Positions 41,305-49,980 of a stretch of 64,000 nt of DNA are shown in pieces. Each line of letters opens with the position of its first letter. The first letter of the stretch is position 1. Source of the DNA: Micromonospora sp. NBC_00421 (GTDB lineage Bacteria > Actinomycetota > Actinomycetes > Mycobacteriales > Micromonosporaceae); NCBI RefSeq assembly GCF_036017915.1, contig NZ_CP107929.1:6809001-6873000 (forward strand), read 5' to 3'. The notes beneath the pieces are model-generated. The model made no database searches, had not been told where the DNA came from, and saw only the letters and a list, made by a program, of their open reading frames with translations. A program made the translations under genes and the position numbers.

Positions 41305-44301
41305 ATGCGTAGCAGCCCCCTGCCGAGGATGAGTCGGCGCGGACGCGTCACCATCGGGGTCCTGGTCGGGGTGTTCCTCCTGTTCACCCTGCTGGGCTGG
41401 GGGGTGCAGGCGTGGACCGACTGGCTCTGGTTCGACGAGGTCCGCTACACCCAGGTCTTCACCGGCGTGCTGCTGACCCGGGTGCTGCTCTTCCTCGCCG
41501 TCGGGCTGGGCCTGGCCGCGTTCGTGGGCGGAAACCTGTGGTTGGCCTACCGGCTGCGGCCGAAGCTGCGCCCGCACTCGCTGGAGCAGGCCACCCTGGA
41601 GCGGTACCGGATGCTGCTCGCGCCCCGGATCGGCAGCTGGATCAGCCTGACCGCCGTGGTGCTCGGCCTGTTCGCCGGGCTCTCCGCGCAGGGCCGCTGG
41701 CCCCAGTGGCTGCTGTTCCGCAACGGCGGCGACTTCGGTGTCAAGGACCCGGAGTTCGGCATCGACGTCGGCTTCTACGTCTTCCAGCTGCCGTTCTGGC
41801 GCTACCTGCTCGGGGTCGGTTTCACCGCAGTGGTGCTGGCCCTGATCGGCGTGTTGGCCGTGCACTACATCTTCGGCGGGGTACGCCTGCAGGGCGTCGG
41901 CGACCGGATGACAGGCGCCGCCCGCGCCCACCTGAGCACGCTGGTCGCGGTCTTCGTCCTGCTCAAGGCCGTCGCGTACGTGCTGGACCGGCGGGCCATG
42001 CTGCTGGAGTACAACGAGGGCGCCAAGCTGTACGGCGCGGGCTACGCCGACGTCAACGCGCTGCTGCCGGCGAAGGAGATCCTGGCGTACATCTCGGTGG
42101 TGGTGGCCATCGCCATCATCGTTTTCTCCAACGCGGTGATGCGGAACCTGGTCTGGCCGGGCATCTCGCTGGCCCTGCTCGGGGTCTCCGCCGTCGCGAT
42201 CGGTGGCATCTACCCGTGGGCGGTGCAGACCTTCGAGGTCAAGCCGAGCGCCCGGGACAAGGAGGCCCCGTACATCCAGCGCAGCATCGACGCCACCCGC
42301 GCCGCGTACGACATAGCCGAGGTGCAGACCAAGGGGTACGCGGCCAGCAACCTGGTGCCACCGGCCAGCCTGGCCACCGACACCTCGGTGGTGCCGAACG
42401 TCCGGCTGCTCGACCCGCAGCTGGTCTCCGAGACGTACACCCAGCTCCAGCAGGTCCGGGGGTTCTACGACTTCGGCCCCAAGCTGGACATCGACAGGTA
42501 CGCGGTGCAGAACAAGACCTCCGACTACGTGGTCGGGGTTCGTGAGATCAACTACGGCGAGCTGACCGACCAGCAGAACAACTGGATCAACCGGCACACC
42601 GTCTACACCCACGGCTACGGCCTGGTCGGGGCCCCGGCCAACCAGGTGGTCTGCGGTGGGCAGCCGTACTTCGTCTCCGGCTTCCTCGGCGAGAAGGCAC
42701 AGGAGGCGTGCTCCTCGCAGACCGAGCAGATCCCGGCCAGCCAGCCGCGGATCTACTACGGCGAGCGGATGCAGGCCGACGACTACGCCATCGTCGGTCA
42801 GACCGAGGAGGGTAAGAACGCCGAGTTCGACAGGCCCACCCCGACCACCGGGGGCGAGCAGTACTACACCTACACCGGTGAGGGTGGCGTCGAGATCGGC
42901 TCGTTCACCAGGCGGCTGCTCTACTCGATCAAGGAGCAGGAGACGAACTTCCTGCTCTCCGAGGCGGTCAACGAGAACTCCAAGCTGCTGTACGTGCGCA
43001 ACCCCCGGGACCGGGTGGAGAAGGTCGCCCCGTTCCTCACCCTGGACGGCGACCCGTACCCGGCGGTGGTGGGCGGCAAGGTCCAGTGGATCATCGACGG
43101 CTACACCACGGCGGCGACCTATCCGTACGCCGAGCGGATCAACCTCCAACAGGAGACCACCGACGAGCTGACCAACCGGGGCACCTTCCAGCTGGCCCGG
43201 GAGAACGTCAACTACATGCGCAACTCGGTGAAGGCCACCGTCGACGCGTACGACGGCACGGTCCGGCTCTACGAGTTCGACGACACCGACCCGGTGCTCA
43301 AGGCGTGGAACAAGGCGTTCGGTGGCGACCTGGTGCTGCCGAAGACCGCGATCCCGGCCGACCTGGCCGAGCACTTCCGCTACCCGGCCGACATGTTCAA
43401 GGTGCAGCGCAACCTGCTCACCAAGTTCCACGTCACCAACCCCGGCGACTTCTACTCCGGCCAGGACTTCTGGCAGGTGCCGAACGTGCCGGACGCGCCG
43501 GACAGCGGGCAGAAGCAGCCGCCGTACTACCTGTTCACCCAGTTCCCCAACCAGGACGCCCCACGGTTCCAGCTCACCTCGGCGGTCACCCCGAACGGTC
43601 GGCAGAACCTCGCCGCGCTGATCTCCGGGTCGTACGTCGACGGGCAGCCGAAGCTGGAGGTGCTGGAGCTGCCGGATCAGACCCGGATCTCCGGCCCGGT
43701 GCAGGTGCACCAGCAGATGACCAACAACGCCACCATCCGGACCGAGCTGAACCTGCTCTCCTCCAACCAGGCGCAGGTGCAGTACGGCAACCTCCTGTCG
43801 TTGCCGTTCGCCGACGGGATGCTCTACGTCGAGCCGGTCTACGTCAAGAGCAACCAGCAGGACGCGTACCCGCTGCTGCAGAAGGTGCTCCTGTCGTACG
43901 GCGACGGCGGCTCGTACGTGGTGCTTGCCAACAACGTCGCCGACGGCATCAAACAGCTCGTCGAGCAGGGCAAACGGGCCGGGCAGGGGAGCACCCCGCC
44001 GCCGTCGAGCGGTGGGACGCCGCCGTCGCCGTCACCGTCGCCGTCACCGTCGGCATCGCCCACGGCCTCGCCCGGGGCGAGCAACCCGCCGCCCAGCGGT
44101 GACCTGGCCGCCGCAGCGCAGCGGGTCCAGACGGCGATCGCCGAGGTCAAGGCCGCCCAGGCGTCCGGCGACTTCGAGCGGTACGGCCGGGCCCTGAAGG
44201 CGCTGGACGAGGCGATCACCGCCTTCCAGCAGGCCCAGCAGGGCAATCCGGCCGCCCCGCCCAGCGGCAACCCGCCCGCGTCACCGTCCGCCGGCGGCTG
44301 A
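41305..44301 (+). CDS. UPF0182 family membrane protein
   Basis: About 998 residues from ATG 41305; GTG 41299, with GGAG 7 nt upstream, and GTG 41284 are also possible. Seven hydrophobic helices lie in the first 320 residues (VTIGVLVGVFLLFTLLGWGV onwards). The rest is a large exported domain with family segments WTDWLWFDEVRYTQVF, IQRSIDATRAAYDI and LTKFHVTNPGDFY. The end is a Pro/Ser linker (SPSPSPSPSASPTASPGASN) and a helical tail. Function is unknown, but the family is conserved across actinobacteria. A strong hairpin (44320-44357) follows. Confidence 0.93.
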   Translation: MRSSPLPRMSRRGRVTIGVLVGVFLLFTLLGWGVQAWTDWLWFDEVRYTQVFTGVLLTRVLLFLAVGLGLAAFVGGNLWLAYRLRPKLRPHSLEQATLERYRMLLAPRIGSWISLTAVVLGLFAGLSAQGRWPQWLLFRNGGDFGVKDPEFGIDVGFYVFQLPFWRYLLGVGFTAVVLALIGVLAVHYIFGGVRLQGVGDRMTGAARAHLSTLVAVFVLLKAVAYVLDRRAMLLEYNEGAKLYGAGYADVNALLPAKEILAYISVVVAIAIIVFSNAVMRNLVWPGISLALLGVSAVAIGGIYPWAVQTFEVKPSARDKEAPYIQRSIDATRAAYDIAEVQTKGYAASNLVPPASLATDTSVVPNVRLLDPQLVSETYTQLQQVRGFYDFGPKLDIDRYAVQNKTSDYVVGVREINYGELTDQQNNWINRHTVYTHGYGLVGAPANQVVCGGQPYFVSGFLGEKAQEACSSQTEQIPASQPRIYYGERMQADDYAIVGQTEEGKNAEFDRPTPTTGGEQYYTYTGEGGVEIGSFTRRLLYSIKEQETNFLLSEAVNENSKLLYVRNPRDRVEKVAPFLTLDGDPYPAVVGGKVQWIIDGYTTAATYPYAERINLQQETTDELTNRGTFQLARENVNYMRNSVKATVDAYDGTVRLYEFDDTDPVLKAWNKAFGGDLVLPKTAIPADLAEHFRYPADMFKVQRNLLTKFHVTNPGDFYSGQDFWQVPNVPDAPDSGQKQPPYYLFTQFPNQDAPRFQLTSAVTPNGRQNLAALISGSYVDGQPKLEVLELPDQTRISGPVQVHQQMTNNATIRTELNLLSSNQAQVQYGNLLSLPFADGMLYVEPVYVKSNQQDAYPLLQKVLLSYGDGGSYVVLANNVADGIKQLVEQGKRAGQGSTPPPSSGGTPPSPSPSPSPSASPTASPGASNPPPSGDLAAAAQRVQTAIAEVKAAQASGDFERYGRALKALDEAITAFQQAQQGNPAAPPSGNPPASPSAGG

Positions 44302-44319
44302 CCCGCCCGCTCCCGCGTC

Positions 44320-44357
44320 GACGGGGCCACGATCCGAGTGGGGATCGTGGCCCCGTC
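44320..44357 (+). terminator. Terminator after UPF0182
   Basis: GACGGGGCCACGATCC (44320-44335) and GGATCGTGGCCCCGTC (44342-44357) form a perfect 16-bp stem with a 6-nt loop, 19 bp after the stop codon. Confidence 0.88.
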
Positions 44358-44492
44358 GGCGTTTCGGCTGTTCACAGCACCAACCTGTGGGTACCGCCGA
44401 CCGTGTCCCGGTGGGGTGCCGGGGAGGCGTGCCGGGCATCCCGGGCCCGTTTTGCGGGCGCGGGGGTCGGTGCGCTACGGTTAACCAGGCGA

Positions 44493-44566
44493 CGCGGGGT
44501 GGAGCAGCTCGGTAGCTCGCTGGGCTCATAACCCAGAGGTCGCAGGTTCAAATCCTGTCCCCGCTA
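44493..44566 (+). tRNA. Initiator tRNA-fMet (CAT), copy 1
   Basis: A full cloverleaf of 74 nt without encoded CCA. The acceptor CGCGGGG pairs with CCCCGCT, leaving position 1-72 (C-U) unpaired, an initiator mark. The anticodon stem-loop CTGGGCTCATAACCCAG has the three G-C pairs of initiator tRNAs and the CAT anticodon; the T loop is GGTTCAAATCC. A strong terminator follows. Confidence 0.95.
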
Positions 44567-44572
44567 CTGTTC

Positions 44573-44605
44573 GAAAGGCCCCGGAGTTCTTCTCCGGGGC
44601 CTTTC
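44573..44605 (+). terminator. Terminator after tRNA-fMet copy 1
   Basis: GAAAGGCCCCGGAG (44573-44586), loop TTCTT, CTCCGGGGCCTTTC (44592-44605), then GATTTTC: a perfect 14-bp stem with a T-rich tail. Confidence 0.9.
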
Positions 44606-44981
44606 GATTTTCTCCTGCTGGTTCTCCGCGTTCTCCTGCTGGTTCCCGAGCGTGTGCAGAATGCTCCCGGGCGTGTCACGCCCGTCTGGAACCGGTTGCT
44701 CCATGATCAAATAGCATTTTCGAGCACTTTCCTCGGCGTGTCGTCTCTCTGAATGCAATCCGATCTTGTTGCCGGTTGCCGGTTGCCGGTTGCCGGTTGC
44801 CGGTTGCCGGTTGCCGGTTGCGCGTATAGCGCTGTGGGTGGGGTGTGGCTGTCGTGGCCACATTGCGCCGGAAGGCTGCGGGGACCGTGTTGGGCTGCGG
44901 GGCCTTGTTGAGCTGGGTAGATGGTGGATCGAGGGGGCGGTGGATCTCCGTCTGGAGGATGGGTTAGGCTTATCTAGCCGA
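44606..44981. other. Spacer between the two initiator tRNA genes
   Basis: About 375 bp with no credible gene. It is less GC-rich than the rest of the window at its left end (CTCCATGATCAAATAGCATTTTCG) and holds seven tandem TTGCCGG heptamers at 44769-44817. A TTAGGCT just before copy 2 may be its -10 element. Confidence 0.6.
44769..44817. repeat. Seven tandem TTGCCGG heptamers
   Basis: Seven exact direct copies followed by a partial one, in non-coding DNA between the two tRNA genes. A simple-sequence repeat likely to vary in copy number. Confidence 0.93.
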
Positions 44982-45055
44982 CGCGGGGTGGAGCAGCTCG
45001 GTAGCTCGCTGGGCTCATAACCCAGAGGTCGCAGGTTCAAATCCTGTCCCCGCTA
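44982..45055 (+). tRNA. Initiator tRNA-fMet (CAT), copy 2
   Basis: Identical over all 74 nt to copy 1, including the unpaired C1-U72 end and the GGG/CCC anticodon stem. The similar 3' flank (CTACTGTTCGA and the following hairpin) shows that tRNA and terminator were duplicated together. Confidence 0.95.
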
Positions 45056-45061
45056 CTGTTC

Positions 45062-45094
45062 GAGAGGTCCCGGAGTTCGTCTCCGGGGCCTTTC
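45062..45094 (+). terminator. Terminator after tRNA-fMet copy 2
   Basis: GAGAGGTCCCGGAG (45062-45075), loop TTCGT, CTCCGGGGCCTTTC (45081-45094): same hairpin as after copy 1 with two G-U pairs instead of Watson-Crick pairs. Confidence 0.85.
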
Positions 45095-45200
45095 TTCGTC
45101 TGTGCCCGTCGGTCGTGCCCGTCGGCGCTGGGTCGGGGGCGGGGCGGGCCGGTGTGTGCTTCGGGGTGCCGGACTTGCTCCTCTCGGTCAGGATGAGGGC

Positions 45201-45470
45201 ATGTCTACTGGGATCAACAAGTCAACTGCCACCAAGTGGTGGGGCCGGCTGAGCGCGGTGCTCGGCGCGGTGGTTCTCTCGGTCTTCGTACCGGTTGCCG
45301 CGTGGGCGTCCACAGGCACCGGTGAGCTGGTGGTGGAGGCCGCCCGTCGCCGGTCCAGGGGCGGTGGCTTCGGCGTCTTCGGGCTGCTCTGCTGCCTGGT
45401 GGTGGTCGGCGGCATCGTCCTGCTGGTCGTCCTGCTGATGCGGAACCGGCGCAGCCGCCCGCCCCGCTGA
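45201..45470 (+). CDS. Small membrane protein with signal-like N-terminus
   Basis: About 89 residues from ATG 45201. The first half has a hydrophobic helix (LSAVLGAVVLSVFVPVAAWA) that could be a cleaved signal peptide (AWA site). A second helix (FGLLCCLVVVGGIVLLVVLLM) ends in a basic tail (RNRRSRPPR). This topology, exported short loop plus C-terminal anchor, is common in small actinomycete proteins of unknown function. The isolated position between tRNA and a convergent lipoprotein gene gives no hint of function. Confidence 0.65.
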   Translation: MSTGINKSTATKWWGRLSAVLGAVVLSVFVPVAAWASTGTGELVVEAARRRSRGGGFGVFGLLCCLVVVGGIVLLVVLLMRNRRSRPPR

Positions 45471-45522
45471 CCCCGTGACCGGGGCGCTGCCTCGGCCCGT
45501 TGTCGGGTAGCGCCCTGGTCCG

Positions 45523-46854
45523 TCACCGGGCCAGGGCGGCCTGGGCGCGGGCCATGAACTGCGCCGTCGCCGCTCGCGCCCCGGAGCGTCCCGCGCGGAT
45601 GCTCCGGGCCGACTCGGCGAGCAGGGCACGCACCTCGCTGTGCCCCTTCGGGGGTGGCGCGGGCGCCGGACCGACCTGCTGGTGCAGCGCCTCACCGAGG
45701 GCGGCGACCCGCTCGGCCGGCGGATCGTCGAGGGTCTGGACGACCGCCTGTCGTACCGTCAGGCTGGCCGGCAGGCCGCGCTCGGTGCCGAGGAGCCGGC
45801 CCACCTCCACGCTGCTGGTGAGGAAGTTGACCACGTTGGCCACCACCCCGGCATGGCGGGTGCCCCGGAACCCGGCCCAGTACATCGACGCCCGGTCCCA
45901 CTGGGCGGCCCGGGGGCCGGGGAAGCCGACCAGGGCCAACTCGTCCTCGGAATAGCGCTGGAGTTCGGGAAACTGGTGTGACCAGGCGAACGAAGCGGCA
46001 GTGTGCCCGGTGACCACCAGCTGCCGGGCCGGCTCGCCGCCGTCGGCCCGGTCGACCAGGGCGGCGGCCGGGGTGGCCCGTTGGCTGCGGGCCCGCTCCC
46101 AGAACTCGAACCAGTCCAGCAGTGCCGCCGAGCCGAAACCCAACTGACGTCCCTGGTAGAACTTGGTGCCCAACCCGCGTAGCCAGAGCCACAGCGCCCG
46201 GTGGTCCCCGGACGGGTCCATGGAGCCGGCGACCCGGCCACGGCTGGCCCGGGTCACCCCGGCGGCCCAGCTCAGATAGTCGGCCCAGGTCATCGAGGTG
46301 GTCGGTTCGGGGGCACCGAGCCGACGGAGCAGGTCCCGGTTGAACACCACGGCGGCGTGGGTCTGTGCGGCCGGGACGCCGTAGACCCGGCCGTCGACCT
46401 TGCCGTAGTCCGCCAGGCCGGGCGGCAGGGTGTTCAGGTTGATCCGGCCGTCGTCTACGTATCCGCCGAGGTCCAGGACGATGCCGCGCTGGGCGTACTC
46501 GCCGAGCATCGAGTCGTCGATCTGGAACAGGTCGGGCACGTTGCCGCCGCCGGCCTGGGTGGCGAGCCGGTCGTAGTAGCCGCCCTGCCCCTGCCAGGTC
46601 ACCCGGAAGGTGACAAGCGGATTGCGTGCCGAATACAGCCGCAGGGCCCGTTCGGTGGCCTCCGCCCGCTTGGTGCCGCCGTACCAGAAGACCGACAACT
46701 CCACCGGGCCGTCCCGCACCGACGACTCCTCGTCGACGCCGCACCCGCTGAGCCCGCCGACGGCCAGCACCGGCAGACCGAGCAGCCCGCCGAGCAGCCG
46801 CCGCCGGGCCGGGTCGACTCCGGGTCGGGGGAGCGGGGGACGCGCAGCGGACAA
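45523..46854 (-). CDS. Extracellular sugar-binding lipoprotein (ABC transporter family 1)
   Basis: 443 residues. The start TTG at 46852-46854 has CAGGAG about 7 nt upstream. A Tat-like RRRLLGGLLGLPVLAVGGL and lipobox LSGC (Cys at about 38) give an exported lipoprotein. The mature part (VELSVFWYGGTKRAEATERAL, then DLFQIDDSMLGEYAQRGIVLDL and KVDGRVYGVPAAQTHAAVVFN) is the family 1 carbohydrate-binding fold. No permease or ATPase genes are adjacent, so it is an orphan that must share a transporter encoded elsewhere. It stands divergent from purC. Confidence 0.9.
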   Translation of the reverse strand: MSAARPPLPRPGVDPARRRLLGGLLGLPVLAVGGLSGCGVDEESSVRDGPVELSVFWYGGTKRAEATERALRLYSARNPLVTFRVTWQGQGGYYDRLATQAGGGNVPDLFQIDDSMLGEYAQRGIVLDLGGYVDDGRINLNTLPPGLADYGKVDGRVYGVPAAQTHAAVVFNRDLLRRLGAPEPTTSMTWADYLSWAAGVTRASRGRVAGSMDPSGDHRALWLWLRGLGTKFYQGRQLGFGSAALLDWFEFWERARSQRATPAAALVDRADGGEPARQLVVTGHTAASFAWSHQFPELQRYSEDELALVGFPGPRAAQWDRASMYWAGFRGTRHAGVVANVVNFLTSSVEVGRLLGTERGLPASLTVRQAVVQTLDDPPAERVAALGEALHQQVGPAPAPPPKGHSEVRALLAESARSIRAGRSGARAATAQFMARAQAALAR

Positions 46855-47000
46855 CGGGTGCTCCTGGGGACGGGTGAGCCGGTAGCCGGATCATTCACGC
46901 AGGTGGCGCGGGTGGGTGTCAACGGCCGGTCGGCCCGCCGTACGCCGGTCGCCCGGGTGGGCGCACCGGCCGACGCGGCACCCGTGGTGTACTAGGGCGC

Positions 47001-47834
47001 GTGGAACTTCTGCACTCGGGCAAGGTCCGGGACGTCTACACCGACGGTGACGACCTGATCCTGGTCGCCTCCGACCGGATCTCCGTCTACGACGTGGTGC
47101 TACCCACCCCGATCCCGGACAAGGGGCGGTTGCTCACCGCCCTGTCGCTCTGGTGGTTCGCGCAGCTCGCCGACCTGGTGCCGCACCACGTGGTCTCGGC
47201 CACCGAGGTGCCCGCCGAGTTCGCCGGTCGGGCCATCCGCTGCCGCCGGCTGGACATGGTGCCCGTCGAGTGCGTCGCCCGCGGCTACCTCACCGGCGGC
47301 GGCCTCAAGGAGTACGAGCGCACCGGCGCGGTGTCCGGCGTACCGCTGCCGCGTGGCCTGGTCGAGGCGTCGATCCTGCCGGAGCCGATCTTCACCCCGT
47401 CGACCAAGGCGCCAGCGGGGGAGCACGACGAGCCGATCACCTTCGCCGAGGTGGTGGACAAGGTGGGCGCGGAGACCGCCGAGCGGCTGCGCCAGATCAC
47501 CCTCGACGTCTACCGGCGGGGCGCGGAACTCGCCGCCGACCGGGGCATCCTGGTCGCCGACACCAAGATCGAACTGGGCTGGGCGCCGGACGGCACCCTC
47601 ACGCTCGGCGACGAGGTTCTCACCTCCGATTCGTCGCGCTACTGGCCCGCCGAGTCGTACCAGCCGGGTCGCACCCAGTTCTCCTACGACAAGCAGTACG
47701 TCCGGGACTGGGCGACCGGCAGCGGCTGGGACAAGCAGGCCCCCGCTCCCGAGGTCCCGGCCGAGGTGGTCGAGGCGACCCGGGCCCGCTACGTCGATGT
47801 CTACGAGCGGCTGACCGGCGAACGCTGGGCCTGA
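47001..47834 (+). CDS. purC: Phosphoribosylaminoimidazole-succinocarboxamide synthase
   Basis: 277 residues from GTG 47001 (MELLHSGKVRDVYTDGDDLI). SAICAR synthetase joins CAIR and aspartate with ATP in purine synthesis. Signature segments: SDRISVYDVVLPTPIPDKG, the first PurC signature VECVARGYLTGGGLKEY and the second LVADTKIELGW, followed by DEVLTSDSSRYWPAESYQPG. The start lacks a strong ribosome site. A 28-bp unit is duplicated downstream and its second copy forms part of a hairpin that ends the gene. Confidence 0.95.
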   Translation: MELLHSGKVRDVYTDGDDLILVASDRISVYDVVLPTPIPDKGRLLTALSLWWFAQLADLVPHHVVSATEVPAEFAGRAIRCRRLDMVPVECVARGYLTGGGLKEYERTGAVSGVPLPRGLVEASILPEPIFTPSTKAPAGEHDEPITFAEVVDKVGAETAERLRQITLDVYRRGAELAADRGILVADTKIELGWAPDGTLTLGDEVLTSDSSRYWPAESYQPGRTQFSYDKQYVRDWATGSGWDKQAPAPEVPAEVVEATRARYVDVYERLTGERWA

Positions 47835-47840
47835 CCCGCC

Positions 47841-47892
47841 GCTGCCCGGCCGGCCCCTGCGGGATCGCGCTGCCCGGCCGGCCCCTGCGGGA
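47841..47892. repeat. Tandem duplication after purC
   Basis: A 28-bp unit at 47841-47868 is followed by a 24-bp identical partial copy at 47869-47892. It starts 6 bp after the purC stop codon. Confidence 0.93.
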
Positions 47893-47901
47893 CCGGCCGG
47901 G
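47873..47901. terminator. Probable terminator between purC and the 47908 gene
   Basis: CCCGGCCGG (47873-47881) pairs with CCGGCCGGG (47893-47901) between two convergent genes. The left arm lies within the duplicated unit. Confidence 0.55.
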
Positions 47902-47907
47902 AAGGGC

Positions 47908-49965
47908 TCAGCCGCCGCCGAGGGCGGTCTTCGGTTCGGCCCGGTAGGAGCGGTCCTCGGCCTGCTTGCCGAGGACACCGCCACCTGGCGTCTCCACGCT
48001 GAACGCCTGCTCGTCGGTGACGATCTCCGAACCGTCGTGGCGCTCGCCCCGGTCGTCGCGCCTCGCGGCGGTGGTCCGTCGGGGGCTCAGCTCCGGCGGC
48101 ACCGGCTGCCCACCGCGCGCCGGCCGGGTGGTCGGCTCGGCCGGTGCCCGACCGCGTAGTGCGCCCGGCACCTCCTCCAACCGGGACACCCGCCCGCCGG
48201 ACAGTGGCGCGGCTGGCCCGTCCAGCACCGGCGCGGTCACCGCCGACCGCTCGTCGCCCAGCCACTCGTCGCCCGGTGCCGCCGGGCGTGCCACGTCGGC
48301 CCGGTCACGTCGCTTCGGCCGGGCCGTCCCGGGCGTACCGACACTCCTGGCCGGGCTGCCCAGCACGGGCGGGGCGGTGCCCGGCCGGGTCGGCGTCGTA
48401 GCGTCGCCGGCCCGCTCACCGCCGGCCCGCTCACCGCCGGCCCGCTCACCGCCGGCCCGGGTGCCGCCACCGGTCGCGCGCCGCCCGTCCGGACGACGGT
48501 TCTGCAACACCGGTGCGGTGGTCTCCCCGGCCGGGCGGCCGAACAGGTCCTCGTCACCGGCACCCGGGCGGACGGACCCGCGTCGCGCCTGGTCCGTCCC
48601 CTCCTCGGTGCCCGGCCGGCGGGTGCCCGGCGAGTGCGACGCCCCGGCCGTCGGGGTACCGCCGGTGCCGCGCGCACCGGACGGTGGTGCCGCCGTCGAG
48701 GAGGAACCGGGACCACGCAGCCCGTTCGGGGGCGCGGCCCGGCCGCCGGTCGGTGGCGGGGTGGCGTTCGCGCCGGGGGAACGCAGCGATGCCTGGGGTG
48801 GCTCGGTGACCGATGGTGCGCCGACACCGCCGCGCAGCACCCCGCTGCGTAACCCGCCACGCTCACCGGTGAGCCCGTCCAGGCCCGGCGGTCGGGTCAG
48901 CCCGGCCCGACCCGCGCCGGGGGCATTGACGTGCGCGCCGCTCAGGCCGGGTGCGCCGGTGGGCAGCCCGGGTGGCGGCGCGGCCAGCGGCGGCGGCACC
49001 ACCGGCGGCCGGGCCACGGCGGGACCCGGCCGGTCGACGGTGGCGGGTGCCGGGGCCGGCGGGCCGGTCTCGGTGCCCGGTGGCGGTCGCAGGGTGGCCA
49101 GCACCTGCCGGGCCAACTGGTCCGGGTCGCCCGGCGTGGGCCGGGGTACCGGCCGGACCGACGCCGGGGGCCGGTTCGCCCCGGTCCCGGGCGGGCGTAC
49201 GCCGGGCGGCGGCGTACCGACCGGACCGCGCCACGGCGGATGACCGACCGGGTTGAGCACCGCGTCCATCGGGAAGAACGGTGGCCCGTGCCCGCCGCTG
49301 ACCTTGCTCAACGTGCCGAAGTACTCGTTGGCGGTGCGTTCGGCCAGCTCCTGCGCCCGGCGGTTGTACTCCTGCTGCTTCTCCTGCACCGCCTCGGCCT
49401 CGGCCGCCTGGATGCCCTTCTCGCCGTCGTACAGGCCGAGGGTGAAGCCCTGCTTGAAGCCCTCGGAGAACTGCGTCCAGCCGTCGGAGTTCTTCGCGTC
49501 GTCGATCGCGTTCTCGTATTCCGTCCAGAGCCGGTCCATCTCCGTGCGGGAGTCCCGGGCGATGCCGACCATCGCCCGCAGCGCGGTCACGTTGTGCTGG
49601 GCCGCGTCCATCCACTCGTCGAGGTAGGCCAGCGTCTTGCCCGGCCCGGCCTTCAGGAACGCGTCGCGGGCCTGCGGCGACTTCCAGTGCTCGTCGTGCA
49701 GGGTCCGGCTGGCGGACAGCAGCTGCTGGTGGATGCCCTGCAAGAGGTTGTAGGCGTTCTGCCACTGGTCGGCCAGCGCCGAGATGTCCTCCGGGTGCTG
49801 GCCCAGCACCTGCTGGCGGACCGCCTCGATGGTGGCCCCACCCTCGCCGCCCGGAGCCGGGGTGAACGTCAGGTCCGGGTTCTCCGGCGGCATGACGTAC
49901 CGGGTGCCCTCGCCGCGCGGGCCACCGGAGGCGTACGTCGCACGGGCGTCCCAGTAGTCGGCCAT
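47908..49965 (-). CDS. WXG100-like N-terminal protein with long Pro/Gly/Arg-rich tail
   Basis: 685 residues. Residues about 45-215 are all helical (ISALADQWQNAYNLLQGIHQQ, then SPQARDAFLKAGPGKTLAYL, then QGFTLGLYDGEKGIQAAEAE) and resemble the PPE/WXG-type helical bundle of type VII secretion substrates. The remaining 450 residues are low complexity, rich in Pro, Gly, Arg and Thr, with a 3-fold ERAGG repeat (48405-48449). No enzymatic domain is visible. The gene above it (49981) is in the same direction with a 15-bp gap, so the two form an operon divergent from the WXG100-toxin genes. Likely a cell-surface or secretion-associated partner. Confidence 0.7.
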   Translation of the reverse strand: MADYWDARATYASGGPRGEGTRYVMPPENPDLTFTPAPGGEGGATIEAVRQQVLGQHPEDISALADQWQNAYNLLQGIHQQLLSASRTLHDEHWKSPQARDAFLKAGPGKTLAYLDEWMDAAQHNVTALRAMVGIARDSRTEMDRLWTEYENAIDDAKNSDGWTQFSEGFKQGFTLGLYDGEKGIQAAEAEAVQEKQQEYNRRAQELAERTANEYFGTLSKVSGGHGPPFFPMDAVLNPVGHPPWRGPVGTPPPGVRPPGTGANRPPASVRPVPRPTPGDPDQLARQVLATLRPPPGTETGPPAPAPATVDRPGPAVARPPVVPPPLAAPPPGLPTGAPGLSGAHVNAPGAGRAGLTRPPGLDGLTGERGGLRSGVLRGGVGAPSVTEPPQASLRSPGANATPPPTGGRAAPPNGLRGPGSSSTAAPPSGARGTGGTPTAGASHSPGTRRPGTEEGTDQARRGSVRPGAGDEDLFGRPAGETTAPVLQNRRPDGRRATGGGTRAGGERAGGERAGGERAGDATTPTRPGTAPPVLGSPARSVGTPGTARPKRRDRADVARPAAPGDEWLGDERSAVTAPVLDGPAAPLSGGRVSRLEEVPGALRGRAPAEPTTRPARGGQPVPPELSPRRTTAARRDDRGERHDGSEIVTDEQAFSVETPGGGVLGKQAEDRSYRAEPKTALGGG
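48405..48449 (-). repeat. Three 15-bp in-frame repeats in the 47908 gene
   Basis: CGCCGGCCCGCTCAC is repeated three times exactly (encoding GERAG on the minus strand) with a decayed fourth copy. It lies within the disordered tail. Confidence 0.92.
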
Positions 49966-49980
49966 GGTGTCCTCCCGGGC

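Noticed and set aside
44769..44817. Possible CRISPR array at the TTGCCGG repeats
   Set aside because: The units are contiguous 7-mers with no spacers and no cas genes are near.
44564..45040. Minus-strand open frame beginning MNLRPLGYEPSELP
   Set aside because: It is the antisense reading of the initiator tRNA and its spacer, a well-known false protein; its repeats come from the TTGCCGG heptamers.
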